A DNA stretch of 64,000 bases from Peptoniphilus_A sp050943655. GTDB lineage: Bacteria > Bacillota > Clostridia > Tissierellales > Peptoniphilaceae. The stretch spans positions 25,749 through 89,748 of the forward strand of contig NZ_JBMNPQ010000001.1 of assembly GCF_050943655.1 (NCBI RefSeq), read 5' to 3'. This document shows positions 16,795 through 26,845 of the stretch, piece after piece. Both the position numbers and the translations under genes were made by a program. Within the stretch, counting starts at the first letter, position 1. The number at the start of each line of letters is the position of its first letter. The notes beneath the pieces are model-generated. The model had not been told where the DNA came from and made no database searches. It was given only the letters and a program-made list of their open reading frames with translations.

Positions 16795-19700
16795 ATGGGA
16801 GAGTTTGTTCATCTACATTTGCACAGTGAGTATTCACTACTTGATGGTTCGACGAGAATTAGCGAGCTTGCGAAAAGAGTAAGAGAGCTTGGAATGGATT
16901 CTGTCGCTCTAACTGATCACGGCAATATGTATGGTGCCATTGCTTTTTATAAGGAATGTTTAAAGGAAGGCGTAAAGCCCATAATGGGCTGCGAGATTTA
17001 TGTTTCTGAAAAGGACATGAATATCAAAGACAAGACGAATAAGAGATACCACTTAATTTTGTTGGCAGAGAATAACACTGGTTACAAAAATATTATGAAA
17101 ATTGTTTCAGAAGGTTTTGTAAGAGGTTATTATTACAAGCCTAGAGTGGATAAGCAAGTGCTTAGGAAATATTCTGAAGGTGTAATTGCAACTTCAGCCT
17201 GCCTTGGTGGCGAAGTGCAAAGAAAGCTAATGGATAGAGACATTGACGGCGCGAGAAAGGCTGCCCTTTTATACGAAGAAATTTTTGGCAAAGGGAACTT
17301 CTTTTTGGAACTACAAGACCACGGCATACCAGAGCAGGCTAGAGTAAATAGAGAGCTCGTCAAGCTTTCGAATGAACTCGAAATTGGATTAGTTGCGACA
17401 AATGACGTGCACTATTTAAATAAAGATGACGCCAAAAGTCACGACATCCTTTTGTGCATTCAGACGGGAAAAACTGTAAACGACGAGTACAGAATGAAGT
17501 TTCCTTCAGATGAATTTTATTTAAAATCTCCTGACGAGATGAAGTCGCTTTTCCCAGAAAATCTTGATGCAATAAAAAACACTGTAGAAATTGCCAATAG
17601 GTGCAATGTTGAGATAAAGTTTCACGACTTGCATCTACCTGAGTTTAGAGTGCCAAGTGGCTTTACTCACGCAGAGTATTTGGAAAAACTTGCGCGCGAC
17701 GGGTTAGAAGAAAAGTACGACGAGATAACTCCTGAGATTTTAGATAGATTTAATTATGAGCTCGACACGATTAAAAGCATGGGATATGTGGACTACTTTT
17801 TAATTGTTTGGGACTTTATTAATTATGCGAAGAAAAACAAAATTGAAGTTGGACCAGGTCGTGGTTCTGCTGCTGGATCAATTGTATCTTATGGACTAGG
17901 AATAATCGATGTCGATCCACTTGAATTTGACCTTCTGTTTGAAAGATTTTTAAATCCTGAGAGAGTTTCCATGCCCGATATTGATATAGACTTCTGCTAC
18001 GAGAGGCGCGAAGAAGTAATCGAATATGTTACAGAAAAATACGGCGCAAGTCACGTTGCACAGATCGCAACTTTTGGAACTATGGCTGCAAGAAATGCCA
18101 TAAGAGATGTTGGACGTGCCATTGACATGAGCTATGCAAAGGTCGACTACATCGCAAAGCAGGTGCCGCAGGCTCTAAACATCACAATCGATAAGGCCCT
18201 AGAAATTTCTGACTCCTTTAGGACAATTTATGAGGAAGAAGAGGAGAGCAAATTTTTAATCGACATGGCAAGAAAGTTAGAGGGACTTCCACGCCACACT
18301 TCAACTCACGCGGCGGGCGTTGTAATTTCAAAGGACGAGCTGACTGAATATGTTCCACTAACTAGAAACGACGACATCATTGCGACTCAGTTTAACATGA
18401 TTGAGCTGGAAGAGCTGGGACTTTTAAAGATGGACTTTTTGGGACTTAGGACTCTTACTGTAATTAGGGACACGCTAAGGCTCATTAAAGAAAATTACGG
18501 CAAGGAGATTTACTTTGACAATTTAGACTACAACGACAAAAATGTTTTGGACATGTTTGCAAGAGCCGAGACTCTTGGGATTTTTCAATTTGAGTCTGGC
18601 GGCATGAGACAATTTTTGAAGGAATTAAAACCCGATGAGTTCTCAGACCTTTACGCTGCCAACGCACTCTTTAGGCCGGGTCCTATGAAGCAAATTCCAA
18701 AATTTGTGGAGTCAAAACACGACAAGAGCAAAATTTCATATCTACATCCAAAGCTTGAGCCAATTCTAAAATCAACTTATGGCTGTATAGTCTACCAAGA
18801 GCAGGTTATGCAAATCGTGCAACAAATTGGTGGATATTCCCTAGGAAGAGCCGACATCGTAAGGCGTGCCATTTCCAAAAAGAAGATGGCAATAATGGAA
18901 GAGGAAAGGCGAAACTTTATTTATGGAAATGAAGAAGAGGGAGTCTGCGGTGCAATTGCAAATGGAGTCGACGAAAAAACTGCAAATGCAATTTACGATT
19001 TGATAATCGACTTTGCCGACTACGCCTTTAACAAATCCCACTCCGTTGCCTATTCTGTAGTTGCATACAGAACGGCGTGGTTAAAATATTATTATCCAAA
19101 AGAATTTATGGCTGCACAAATTTCAACCTACACTCAGGACATAAAACAGGTTAGTCTATACATTGAAGAGATAAAAAGACTTGGAATTGAACTTTTGCCG
19201 CCGAATATAAATTATTCCTACAAAAAGTTTACTGTTGAAGATGGCAAGATAAGATTTGGAATGAAGGCCGTAAAAAATGTGGGAGACCATTTAATTGATA
19301 CAATGGTTTCTGCAAGAGAAAAGGGTGGCAAGTTCAAAAACTTGACGGACTTTGTGACGAGAATAAATAAAGAAAACCCACAAGTTTTAAACAAGAGAGC
19401 TGTTGAGAGTTTGATAAGATGCGGCGCCATGGACGATTTTGAGGGTAACAGGGCACAATATTTAGCAATTTATGAAAAAACTCTTCTTTCGTCATCAAAT
19501 AGGGTAAAAAATAATATAGCAGGACAGTTTTCACTTTTTGAAACGACAGAGATGAAAGAGGACTTGCCAAAACTTAAAGACTTCTCGCAAAAGGACAAGC
19601 TCGACATGGAAAGAGAAGTTATCGGAATTTACGTATCTGGCCATCCGCTTGATCCTTATCGAGAGATGATAGAAAAATCCAGCACAATGAACACCAACGA

Positions 19701-20223
19701 AATTTTTGAAAAGTATAGAGAAAATTTGCTCGGCTCAAGAAAAGTAAAAATTGGTGGGATTTTAAAAGGCAAGAGAACCATGATTACAAAAAATAAAAAG
19801 CTCATGGCCTTTGCAGTTTTGGAGGACTTATTTGGAGTAATTGAGCTTGTAATCTTTCCAAATGTCTTTTCTAAATACAAGGAGCTAATTGAAGATGAGA
19901 AGGTAGTCTTTATCGACGGACATTTTTCAGCATCTGAAGTGGAAGAGCCAAAGATTTTAGTCGACGCGATTTCTGAAATTAAAATGCCAAACGAGAGAAA
20001 GTTATATTTAAGCGTTCCTTCAATGACTGGTGGAAATATTAATAAAATTAGAGAGACTCTTCATGATTTTGGGGGCAACACTCCAGTAATATTTTATGCA
20101 GAAGACGAAAAGAAGGCCTTTGGGACAGAGAGTGAATTTTGGATAGATGAAAAGTCCATGAAAGATTTAAAGGAAATACTTTTGGAATACATCGATAGTC
20201 CTGGAAAAATTATTTTAAAATAG
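16795..20223 (+). CDS. dnaE: DNA polymerase III alpha subunit, DnaE type
   Basis: 1142 aa, usual length. PHP domain at the N-terminus (HLHLHSEYSLLDG, residues 5-17), palm with the catalytic aspartates in PDIDIDF (about 393), tandem helix-hairpin-helix region, and C-terminal OB fold (about 990-1060). No built-in exonuclease, so it is DnaE rather than PolC. In Firmicutes DnaE extends primers and works with PolC. Start ATG follows TAGAGGATGA. It is the first gene of the conserved dnaE-pfkA-pyk run, with 8 bp to pfkA; an A/T-rich region with TATAAT (16758-16763) precedes it. Confidence 0.97.
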   Translation: MGEFVHLHLHSEYSLLDGSTRISELAKRVRELGMDSVALTDHGNMYGAIAFYKECLKEGVKPIMGCEIYVSEKDMNIKDKTNKRYHLILLAENNTGYKNIMKIVSEGFVRGYYYKPRVDKQVLRKYSEGVIATSACLGGEVQRKLMDRDIDGARKAALLYEEIFGKGNFFLELQDHGIPEQARVNRELVKLSNELEIGLVATNDVHYLNKDDAKSHDILLCIQTGKTVNDEYRMKFPSDEFYLKSPDEMKSLFPENLDAIKNTVEIANRCNVEIKFHDLHLPEFRVPSGFTHAEYLEKLARDGLEEKYDEITPEILDRFNYELDTIKSMGYVDYFLIVWDFINYAKKNKIEVGPGRGSAAGSIVSYGLGIIDVDPLEFDLLFERFLNPERVSMPDIDIDFCYERREEVIEYVTEKYGASHVAQIATFGTMAARNAIRDVGRAIDMSYAKVDYIAKQVPQALNITIDKALEISDSFRTIYEEEEESKFLIDMARKLEGLPRHTSTHAAGVVISKDELTEYVPLTRNDDIIATQFNMIELEELGLLKMDFLGLRTLTVIRDTLRLIKENYGKEIYFDNLDYNDKNVLDMFARAETLGIFQFESGGMRQFLKELKPDEFSDLYAANALFRPGPMKQIPKFVESKHDKSKISYLHPKLEPILKSTYGCIVYQEQVMQIVQQIGGYSLGRADIVRRAISKKKMAIMEEERRNFIYGNEEEGVCGAIANGVDEKTANAIYDLIIDFADYAFNKSHSVAYSVVAYRTAWLKYYYPKEFMAAQISTYTQDIKQVSLYIEEIKRLGIELLPPNINYSYKKFTVEDGKIRFGMKAVKNVGDHLIDTMVSAREKGGKFKNLTDFVTRINKENPQVLNKRAVESLIRCGAMDDFEGNRAQYLAIYEKTLLSSSNRVKNNIAGQFSLFETTEMKEDLPKLKDFSQKDKLDMEREVIGIYVSGHPLDPYREMIEKSSTMNTNEIFEKYRENLLGSRKVKIGGILKGKRTMITKNKKLMAFAVLEDLFGVIELVIFPNVFSKYKELIEDEKVVFIDGHFSASEVEEPKILVDAISEIKMPNERKLYLSVPSMTGGNINKIRETLHDFGGNTPVIFYAEDEKKAFGTESEFWIDEKSMKDLKEILLEYIDSPGKIILK

Positions 20224-20231
20224 GTGATATT

Positions 20232-21185
20232 ATGAGAATCGCAATTCTTACAAGTGGTGGCGATGCGCCAGGAATGAATGCTGCAATAAGGGCAGTTGTT
20301 AGAAGTGCAATTTATAAAGATATAGAAGTTTATGGAATTTATGAAGGATATGAGGGACTAATCGATGCCAAGTTTGAGAAGATGGTGGAGGCATCTGTTG
20401 CCGACATCATCCAAAGGGGCGGAACAATCCTTAGGACTTCGAGATCCGAGAGATTTATGACTGAAGAAGGATTTCAAAAGGCACTTAACTCTCTTAAGAT
20501 TTTTGAAATTGATGTTTTAATTGCCTGTGGAGGCGATGGAACTCTTCGCGGAGCAAAGAAGTTAAGTGAAGCTGGAGTAAATGTAATTGGAATTCCTTGC
20601 TCCATCGACAACGACCTTGCCTACACAGATTACACAATTGGATTTATGACGGCAGTAAAAACTGTGACTGAGGCCGTTTCAAATATAAGAGACACAACAG
20701 AATCTCACGGCAGGGCAAATGTAGTTGAAGTTATGGGCAGAAGCTGCGGAGACATTGCACTTTATTCTGGAGTCTCCTCTGGGGCAGAGTCAATAATCAT
20801 TCCAGAAAAAGAATTTAATATAAATGAAATTGCCGAGAAGGCTCTTATTGGAAAAAATAGAGGCAAGAGACATCATATAATTTTAATGGCAGAAGGTCGC
20901 GGATCGGCCTTTGACTTTGCAAAAGATTTTGAGAATCTTACGGGAATCGACACAAAGGTCACAGTTCTTGGCTACTTGCAAAGAGGCGGAGCACCGAGCA
21001 TCTTCGATAGAATTTTGGCATCAGAGATGGGATATAGGGCTGTGGAAGAAGCAGAGCACTTAAACTCATCTGCCATAGCGACAAACGATGGACACATTAG
21101 GACTATGCCTTTTGAAGAAATATATGAAATGAAGAAAGAATTCCGAGACGACTTGTTAGAAATTTTAAAAACAGTTTCGATTTAG
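20232..21185 (+). CDS. pfkA: 6-phosphofructokinase
   Basis: 317 aa. ATP-dependent phosphorylation of fructose 6-phosphate, the committed step of glycolysis. Nucleotide loop GGDAPGMNAAIRAVVR (residues 9-24), GGDGT (about 101-105) typical of ATP users, and the catalytic loop SIDND, whose aspartate is the base. The loop reads PCSIDND where the usual bacterial form is PGTIDND, a small departure next to the active site. EVMGRSCGDIAL and LGYLQRGG complete the fructose phosphate site. Spaced 8 bp from dnaE and from pyk, so these are cotranscribed. Confidence 0.95.
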   Translation: MRIAILTSGGDAPGMNAAIRAVVRSAIYKDIEVYGIYEGYEGLIDAKFEKMVEASVADIIQRGGTILRTSRSERFMTEEGFQKALNSLKIFEIDVLIACGGDGTLRGAKKLSEAGVNVIGIPCSIDNDLAYTDYTIGFMTAVKTVTEAVSNIRDTTESHGRANVVEVMGRSCGDIALYSGVSSGAESIIIPEKEFNINEIAEKALIGKNRGKRHHIILMAEGRGSAFDFAKDFENLTGIDTKVTVLGYLQRGGAPSIFDRILASEMGYRAVEEAEHLNSSAIATNDGHIRTMPFEEIYEMKKEFRDDLLEILKTVSI

Positions 21186-21193
21186 GAGGATTT

Positions 21194-22924
21194 ATGAAAA
21201 GGACAAAAATCGTTGCAACAATTGGACCTGCCAGCGAAGATGAAAATATTTTAAGAGAATTAATTTTATCGGGAGTAAATGTGTGCAGGTTAAACTTCTC
21301 TCACGGCAATCACGAAGAACACAAAAAGAGAATTGATACAATAAAAAAACTTAGAAAAGAGCTTGATATTCCCGTTGGAATAATGCTAGATACAAAGGGA
21401 CCGGAAATTAGGCTTGGAGATTTTAAACACGAAGTTGATTTAAAACTTGGAGACATCTACACGCTTACGCCAGATTCATACATTGGAGACGAAAATAAGG
21501 CAGAAATTTCATACAAAGAATTATATAAAGATGTATCTCCTGGAGATAGGATTTTAATTGACGACGGACTAGTTGAACTTGCAGTAAAAGAAATTGTTGG
21601 AAAAGATATAGTAGCAGAAGCCAAAAATTATGGCACAATATCTGCTCACAAGGGAGTAAATGTTCCAAGTGCAAACCTAAATCTTCCGATTTTAACAGAG
21701 CGCGATGTAGACGATTTGCTCTTTGGAGTAAAAGAAGACATCGACTTTATTGCAGTCTCCTTCGTAAGAAGTGTGGACGATGTTCTTGCAATAAGAAAAG
21801 TTTTGGAAGATGCGGGAGATTACTCTACAAAAATTATTTCAAAAATTGAATCTAAAAAAGCTGTTGAAGTAATCGACGATATAATCGATGTATCCGATGG
21901 AATAATGGTTGCAAGGGGAGATTTGGGAGTAGAAATTGAAACAGAGCGCGTGCCGATGGTTCAAAAAGAAATTATAAGAAAGTGTAACGACAGAGGCAAG
22001 GCAGTTATAACTGCGACACAAATGCTCGACTCAATGATTAGAAATCCAAGGCCAACTCGTGCCGAGACAAATGACGTCGCCAACGCTGTATTAGACGGCT
22101 CCGGTGCAGTTATGTTATCAGGTGAGACTGCAAGCGGAAAATATCCAATTGAATCTGTAAAGACAATGGGAAGAATTTTGGAATACACTGAGATGAGCAT
22201 AGACCACGGCGACTTTTTCAAATTTAGAGTAGAGAATATGGAAAAGACAATGACAAATGCCATTGGAAAGTCTGCCTGCGAAATTGCAGAAGAACTTGAC
22301 GCCAGCGCAATAATTACTGCAACAACTTCAGGCAACACCTCTCGTGCAATTGCAAAATTTAGACCTCACGCACCAATAATTGCATCAACTCCTTTTGAAA
22401 AAATCAAAAACCAACTAAGCCTTGAGTGGGGTGTCACACCAATAAAAGTGGAAAATCACGAAGACACCGATGCAATTTTAGAAACATCAATTGAGTCAGC
22501 TCTAGAAAGAGATTTAATAGAACCAGGAGATACAGTAGTTTTAACTGCGGGAGTTCCAGTTGGGATAGCAGGTTCAACTAACCTCTTAAAAGTTGAGACA
22601 GTTTCAGAAATTGTGGGACGAGGAACGCCAATTGGAAGAGAAAAAGTAAAGGCAAGAGCTGTTGTAATAAAAACAGAAAAAGACTTAAACGACTTCAAAG
22701 AGGGAGACATCATAATAGCAAATTCAACAAATAAGGACATGATAAAACTTATGGAAAAATCTTCTGGATTTGTGACAGAAGAAGCAGGCTTTACATCTCA
22801 CGGAGCAATAACTGCAATTTCACTTGAAAAAACTGCAATAGTTGGCGTTGACAATGCCTTAATTAAGATAAAAACGGGAGATTATGTGACAATTGATCCA
22901 ACAGATGGCACAGTTAGGATTTAA
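21194..22924 (+). CDS. pyk: Pyruvate kinase with C-terminal PEP-utiliser domain
   Basis: 576 aa. TIM-barrel start KIVATIGPAS, substrate residues in NFSHG, GDLGVE and the metal/ATP region; C domain to about residue 470. An extra C-terminal domain of about 100 aa carries GFTSHGAITA, the phosphohistidine-type motif of PEP-utilising enzymes, as in Bacillus pyruvate kinase. It makes pyruvate and ATP from PEP and ADP, feeding the pyruvate carboxylase and acyl-CoA routes also in this window. Eight bases follow pfkA. Confidence 0.96.
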   Translation: MKRTKIVATIGPASEDENILRELILSGVNVCRLNFSHGNHEEHKKRIDTIKKLRKELDIPVGIMLDTKGPEIRLGDFKHEVDLKLGDIYTLTPDSYIGDENKAEISYKELYKDVSPGDRILIDDGLVELAVKEIVGKDIVAEAKNYGTISAHKGVNVPSANLNLPILTERDVDDLLFGVKEDIDFIAVSFVRSVDDVLAIRKVLEDAGDYSTKIISKIESKKAVEVIDDIIDVSDGIMVARGDLGVEIETERVPMVQKEIIRKCNDRGKAVITATQMLDSMIRNPRPTRAETNDVANAVLDGSGAVMLSGETASGKYPIESVKTMGRILEYTEMSIDHGDFFKFRVENMEKTMTNAIGKSACEIAEELDASAIITATTSGNTSRAIAKFRPHAPIIASTPFEKIKNQLSLEWGVTPIKVENHEDTDAILETSIESALERDLIEPGDTVVLTAGVPVGIAGSTNLLKVETVSEIVGRGTPIGREKVKARAVVIKTEKDLNDFKEGDIIIANSTNKDMIKLMEKSSGFVTEEAGFTSHGAITAISLEKTAIVGVDNALIKIKTGDYVTIDPTDGTVRI

Positions 22925-22938
22925 TTAAAGGTGATCTT

Positions 22939-23442
22939 ATGAAAAAAATACTTTTAGTAGTTGCCGTGATATTATTTTTCATCCCAATTGTCATGAATTT
23001 AAATTTGGGAAATAATGGACACGACGCAGGCGAAATGACAAAAGATTATTCAGAACAGATACAAAGAGACGCAAACCATCGTCTTTTGACGGCTATAGTA
23101 GATAATGACGGATTAAAAATTCGCGTAAATGCGCTGATAAAAATTAAAGATGTAAAATCTAAAGAAGTAGAAGAAGTAAATGACTACTATATTGAAGTAA
23201 TCAATTCGCCCGTACCAATAGAATTTAAAAACCTAAGCCTTGACGTGTGGGCAGATGATCCGCAGTCAAAAGAAGTGTCCTATGCCTTTAGTGCAGATGC
23301 AAGGGCGATAGTAAAAAGATTTTCAAGTCCTCAAGTATCGAAGAGATTAGAAAGCATGGGATTTAGTGAGACAGATAAGACGAATGAAGGATATATTTAC
23401 AGCAAGTATGTAGAAGGCGCTGGGAAAATGAATGTTAAGTAG
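22939..23442 (+). CDS. Unknown membrane-anchored protein at the end of the pyk operon
   Basis: 167 aa, no family recognised. One hydrophobic N-terminal segment (about 4-24) that could be an uncleaved anchor; the remaining 140 aa are charged and outside. Region 25-60 is hydrophilic; 60-120 looks beta-rich (LKIRVNALIKIKDV, PVPIEFKNLSLDVWAD). No cysteine, lipobox or metal motif. It begins 14 bp after pyk with AAAGGTGAT, so it is probably the last gene of the dnaE-pfkA-pyk transcript. Repeat region 2 begins directly after the stop. Confidence 0.7.
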   Translation: MKKILLVVAVILFFIPIVMNLNLGNNGHDAGEMTKDYSEQIQRDANHRLLTAIVDNDGLKIRVNALIKIKDVKSKEVEEVNDYYIEVINSPVPIEFKNLSLDVWADDPQSKEVSYAFSADARAIVKRFSSPQVSKRLESMGFSETDKTNEGYIYSKYVEGAGKMNVK

Positions 23443-23454
23443 GACTTTAATGGA

Positions 23455-24790
23455 TTTGTAAGTTGTCGTGTTTGGGATCCCCACACTCGTCATCCTAAAT
23501 GAACGAAGTGAGTTGAAGTGCTATGGTTTATCGACGTTATATGGAGAACACTTCCTCCAACGTCATCCTGAGCGAACGAAGTGAGTCGCCGTGTATCCAG
23601 AAGAGTCAAGGATCTGTAAAGGCACAGAAATGATGTGCCGTAATCTTGACGTAATCCCCACACTCGTCATCCTAAATGAACGAAGTGAGTTGAAGTGCTA
23701 TGGTTTATCGACGTTATATGGAGAACACCATATCAGACGTCATCCTGAGCGAAGCTGAATGCGAAGCATGAGGCGCAGTCGAAGGATCTGTAGATGGTAG
23801 GGAGCGATGTGTCGTCGTCTTAACCAAGTTGTGTCTTGGAGTAATTCCCCTTAGAGTTATCTCATCAAAACGACAAGGCTGTTTCACCTAAAGGTGCAGA
23901 TCCCTCGACTAACGCTCGGGATGACGGAGTGTAGAAGTTTTCACTCATATAGGTCGTTACTGTGCCAAAGTTTACAATTTAATAGCTTAAAAAAGTTGTA
24001 ATCCCATCCAATGTCATCCTGAGCGAACGAAGTGAGTCGCCGTGTATCCAGAAGAGTCAAGAATCTGAAAAGACATAGAAATGATGTGCCGTCATTTTGA
24101 CGTAATCCCCACACTCGTCATCCTGAGCGGAGCTAAATGCGAAGCATGAGGCGCAGTCGAAGGATCTGTAGATGGTAGGGAGCGATGTGTCGTCGTCTTA
24201 ACCAAGTTGCGTCTTGGAGTAATTCCCCTTAGAGTTATCTCATCAAAACGCATAGATCGTTTCCCCAAAAGGTGCAGATCCCTCGACAAGCTCGGGATGA
24301 CGGAGTGTGAAAGCTATGGCTCATATAGGTAGTTACTGTGCCAAAGTTTACAATTTAATAGCTTAAATAAAGTTGTAATCCTATCCAACGTCATCCTGAG
24401 CGGAGCTGAATGCGAAGCATGAGGCGCAGTCGAAGGATCTGTAGGGTCGAGATGGCGATGTGTGGTCGTCTTATTGCGAAAGTGTTTTGAAGTTTTCTCC
24501 TTTACGCTTTTTCATTAAGACGATTAGTTCTCGCTCGATGGCTTTGCAGATCTTTCACCCTTCCGGGTACACAGCGGCCCAGAAAATTTTTGTGAATTTT
24601 CTTCCGCTCAAAATGACGCGGGGGAGGCTTTTTCTTTAAGACAATCAAGCTGTTTTTCCAAAAGGTGCAGATCCCTCGACTAACGCTCGGGATGACGGAG
24701 TGTGAAAGCTATGACCCTAAAAAGCTTCTACTGTGCCGAAGTTTACAATTTAATAGCTTAAAAAAGTTGTAACCCAATCCAACGTCATCT
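23455..24790. repeat. Repeat region 2: family-A elements in tandem and inverted copies
   Basis: No credible gene. Two nested direct duplications are visible: a module of about 168 bp (starting near 23478 and 23646, sharing ATGAACGAAGTGAGTTGAAG and following) and a larger unit of 378 bp (TAGATGGTAG at 23791 and again at 24169, with identical flanks for over 80 bp). GTCATCC-type starts and GGGATGAC-type ends repeat throughout, mainly in the opposite orientation to region 1. Variable inserts include TGAATGCGAAGCATGA and GAAAATTTTTGTGAATTTTC. The region fills the space between the convergent pyk and flavodiiron operons. Confidence 0.85.
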
Positions 24791-24806
24791 TCAATATAAA
24801 AACCCC

Positions 24807-24835
24807 AAACTTCCCATTAATACTGGGAAGTTTTT
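24807..24835 (+). terminator. Terminator at the end of repeat region 2
   Basis: AACTTCCCA pairs with TGGGAAGTT around TTAATAC and is followed by T5. Probably ends transcripts arriving from the plus-strand dnaE-pfkA-pyk side through the repeat region. Confidence 0.75.
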
Positions 24836-24840
24836 AAATA

Positions 24841-24883
24841 AAATATCTGCCAAGGCTCTGTACTCACCTTGGCAGATATTTTT
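24841..24883 (-). terminator. Terminator of the RIC-flavodiiron operon (bidirectional form)
   Basis: AATATCTGCCAAGG pairs perfectly with CCTTGGCAGATATT over 14 bp; T-rich tails follow on both strands. It lies 44 bp after the flavodiiron stop codon on the minus strand. Confidence 0.85.
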
Positions 24884-24926
24884 GGGATTATTTAGTTAGA
24901 ATTTTAAGAGAATATTATTTATAAAT

Positions 24927-26123
24927 TTATTTTGCGGCATCTATTAGTGCTTTAGAAAATTCTACAGTTGATTCTAAGAATTCTCCGTCTGGCATCCACA
25001 TTGCTTTTACTTCAGGCTCAATTACTTTAAAGCCTGCCCCTTCAAGTTTTTCTCTAAGGACTTTATTGCCTTCTCCAGACCATCCGTATGATCCAAAGAC
25101 TCCCGCTACTTTTCCTTTAAATTTTAATTCTTGAAGGAAGTGAAGCCAGCCTGCAACGCTTGTTATTATTGATCTTCCAACTGTAGGGGAACCTACGGCA
25201 ATTGCTTTTGATTTAAATACCTCTGTCATTATGTCGTTCTTGTCTACGTCGGCAATGTTTAAGACTTTGACTTTGGTGTCTGGACTGAGTTCTCTTAAGT
25301 CCGATGCAATTTTGTGAGCAATCTTTTTTGTTGCTCCCCACATTGAGTCGTAGATTATTGTTACTTGGTCCTCTTTATATTCATCTGCCCACTCTGCGTA
25401 CTTTTCTACGATTTGCATAGCGTTATCGCGCCAAATTGTTCCGTGGCTTGTTGCGATTATATCTATTTGTATATTCATCTTTTGAATTTCTTCAAGCTTT
25501 CTTGTTACAAAAGATGAGAAAGGATTTAAAATATTTGCATAATATTTCATTGCCTCTTCCCAAAGCACACATTCGTCTGCCTTGTCGTTGAAGAGCTCGT
25601 TAAGGGCATAGTGTTGACCAAAGGCGTCGTTTGAGAATAGGATGTTGTCGCCTGTTAAATATGTTGCCATGGAATCTGGCCAGTGTAGCATCATCATTTC
25701 TACAAAGACGAGCTGTTTTCCGCCTCCTATGTCCAAAGTGTCTCCAGTTTTTACAGTTCTAAAGTCCCATTCTGGGTGATGATACTGTCCAGTCAAAGAT
25801 TTCTTCGCATTGTTTGTGCAATATATTGGCGTGTTTGGAATCTCCTTCATCAGTGCTGGAAGTGATCCACTGTGATCAGGCTCGCCGTGGTTTATTACGA
25901 TGTAGTCAATTTCATTTAAGTCAATTTCTTTTTTTAAGTTTTCTACAAATTCATCTCTGTGAGGACCCCACACAGTGTCAATTAATACAGTTTTTTCTTC
26001 TTGAATTAAATAGGCATTTTGACTTGAGCCGTTGTTGATTGAATATTCTGATCCGTGGAACTCTGTAAGTTCCCAATCAATTTTGCCGACCCAGTAAACA
26101 TTATTTTTGACTAACTTTTTCAT
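24927..26123 (-). CDS. Flavodiiron protein (A-type flavoprotein)
   Basis: 398 aa. Metallo-beta-lactamase-like domain with the full diiron ligand set: H79-x-E81-x-D83 in NHGEPDH, H146 in LHWPDS, D165 in SNDAF and a His near 226 (SHGTIW). C-terminal flavodoxin domain (about 250-398) with an FMN loop (SMWGATKK) and SPTVG. These enzymes reduce nitric oxide to nitrous oxide and/or oxygen to water, taking electrons from rubredoxin or a similar carrier. Cotranscribed with the iron-sulfur repair gene 10 bp upstream; a TGTGA-N6-TCACA operator precedes that pair. NO or oxygen preference cannot be read from sequence. Confidence 0.95.
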   Translation of the reverse strand: MKKLVKNNVYWVGKIDWELTEFHGSEYSINNGSSQNAYLIQEEKTVLIDTVWGPHRDEFVENLKKEIDLNEIDYIVINHGEPDHSGSLPALMKEIPNTPIYCTNNAKKSLTGQYHHPEWDFRTVKTGDTLDIGGGKQLVFVEMMMLHWPDSMATYLTGDNILFSNDAFGQHYALNELFNDKADECVLWEEAMKYYANILNPFSSFVTRKLEEIQKMNIQIDIIATSHGTIWRDNAMQIVEKYAEWADEYKEDQVTIIYDSMWGATKKIAHKIASDLRELSPDTKVKVLNIADVDKNDIMTEVFKSKAIAVGSPTVGRSIITSVAGWLHFLQELKFKGKVAGVFGSYGWSGEGNKVLREKLEGAGFKVIEPEVKAMWMPDGEFLESTVEFSKALIDAAK

Positions 26124-26133
26124 AATTTTCTCC

Positions 26134-26829
26134 TTATTTATTATATTTTAAAAACAATATTGAGTTCTCTTTAAATATGTGGACGAAAATGTCTTTTGTG
26201 AGAGCATCAAGCTCTTTAAAAGTTTTTTCGTAAGTTTTGCATCCATCTTCTGGTGGAGTAAAGCCGTCAGTTAGATCTATCATTTTCTTTATTATATCGC
26301 CGGCCTTTTCGTGGTCAGTTTCAAGTTCGTGAATTTTTTCTTTAATTTCAGGGCTTGGGTTTGGATTTTCAAGCATTAGTGGGAAGGTAATCTTCTCTTC
26401 TTTTACAAAATGCTCCTCTAGTTCTGTTTTTAGTGCTCCAAACAATTTGTGAAGTTCTAAAAGTTCTTCGCCGTGATGCTCAAAGTGAACTTTTAATATT
26501 TTGTTTAAGAGCTTGTCGATGTAAAAGAGCATTTCAGCTTCTTTTTCGTGATGATTTTTTATTATCGACTCTATCATCTCTTCTACGCTTAAATTTTTAA
26601 AATCATCTAAAGAAATATCCTCGTCTACTTTTTCAGTTGTTTTTAATGAGTTAAGCTCATCTTCGATGGAATTTATAAGCTTTGCTGCGTCAATATTCTT
26701 TTCTTTTGCAACTTCTTCGACGCTCATGTATCCGTTACAGCAGTAGTCAATTCTTTTGTCATTAAAAAAGTTTATCAGTCTGTCGTCAATTTTTACGATA
26801 TCTTCAATCTTTGTATTTAGAGTAATCAT
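26134..26829 (-). CDS. Iron-sulfur cluster repair protein, RIC/ScdA/YtfE family
   Basis: 231 aa. N-terminal ScdA-type domain (about 1-60) with the paired cysteines in RIDYCCNGYMSVEEVAKE; C-terminal hemerythrin-like four-helix bundle (about 75-230) with diiron histidines and glutamates in IKNHHEKE, FEHHGEEL, LEEHFVKEE, ETDHEKAG and FVHIFKENS. Proteins of this family rebuild Fe-S clusters damaged by nitric oxide or peroxide. RBS AAGGGGG. First gene of the operon with the flavodiiron protein and directly downstream of the Fnr-like regulator gene, with a perfect TGTGA-N6-TCACA palindrome in its promoter. Confidence 0.95.
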   Translation of the reverse strand: MITLNTKIEDIVKIDDRLINFFNDKRIDYCCNGYMSVEEVAKEKNIDAAKLINSIEDELNSLKTTEKVDEDISLDDFKNLSVEEMIESIIKNHHEKEAEMLFYIDKLLNKILKVHFEHHGEELLELHKLFGALKTELEEHFVKEEKITFPLMLENPNPSPEIKEKIHELETDHEKAGDIIKKMIDLTDGFTPPEDGCKTYEKTFKELDALTKDIFVHIFKENSILFLKYNK

Positions 26830-26845
26830 TTCAAATCCCCCTTTA

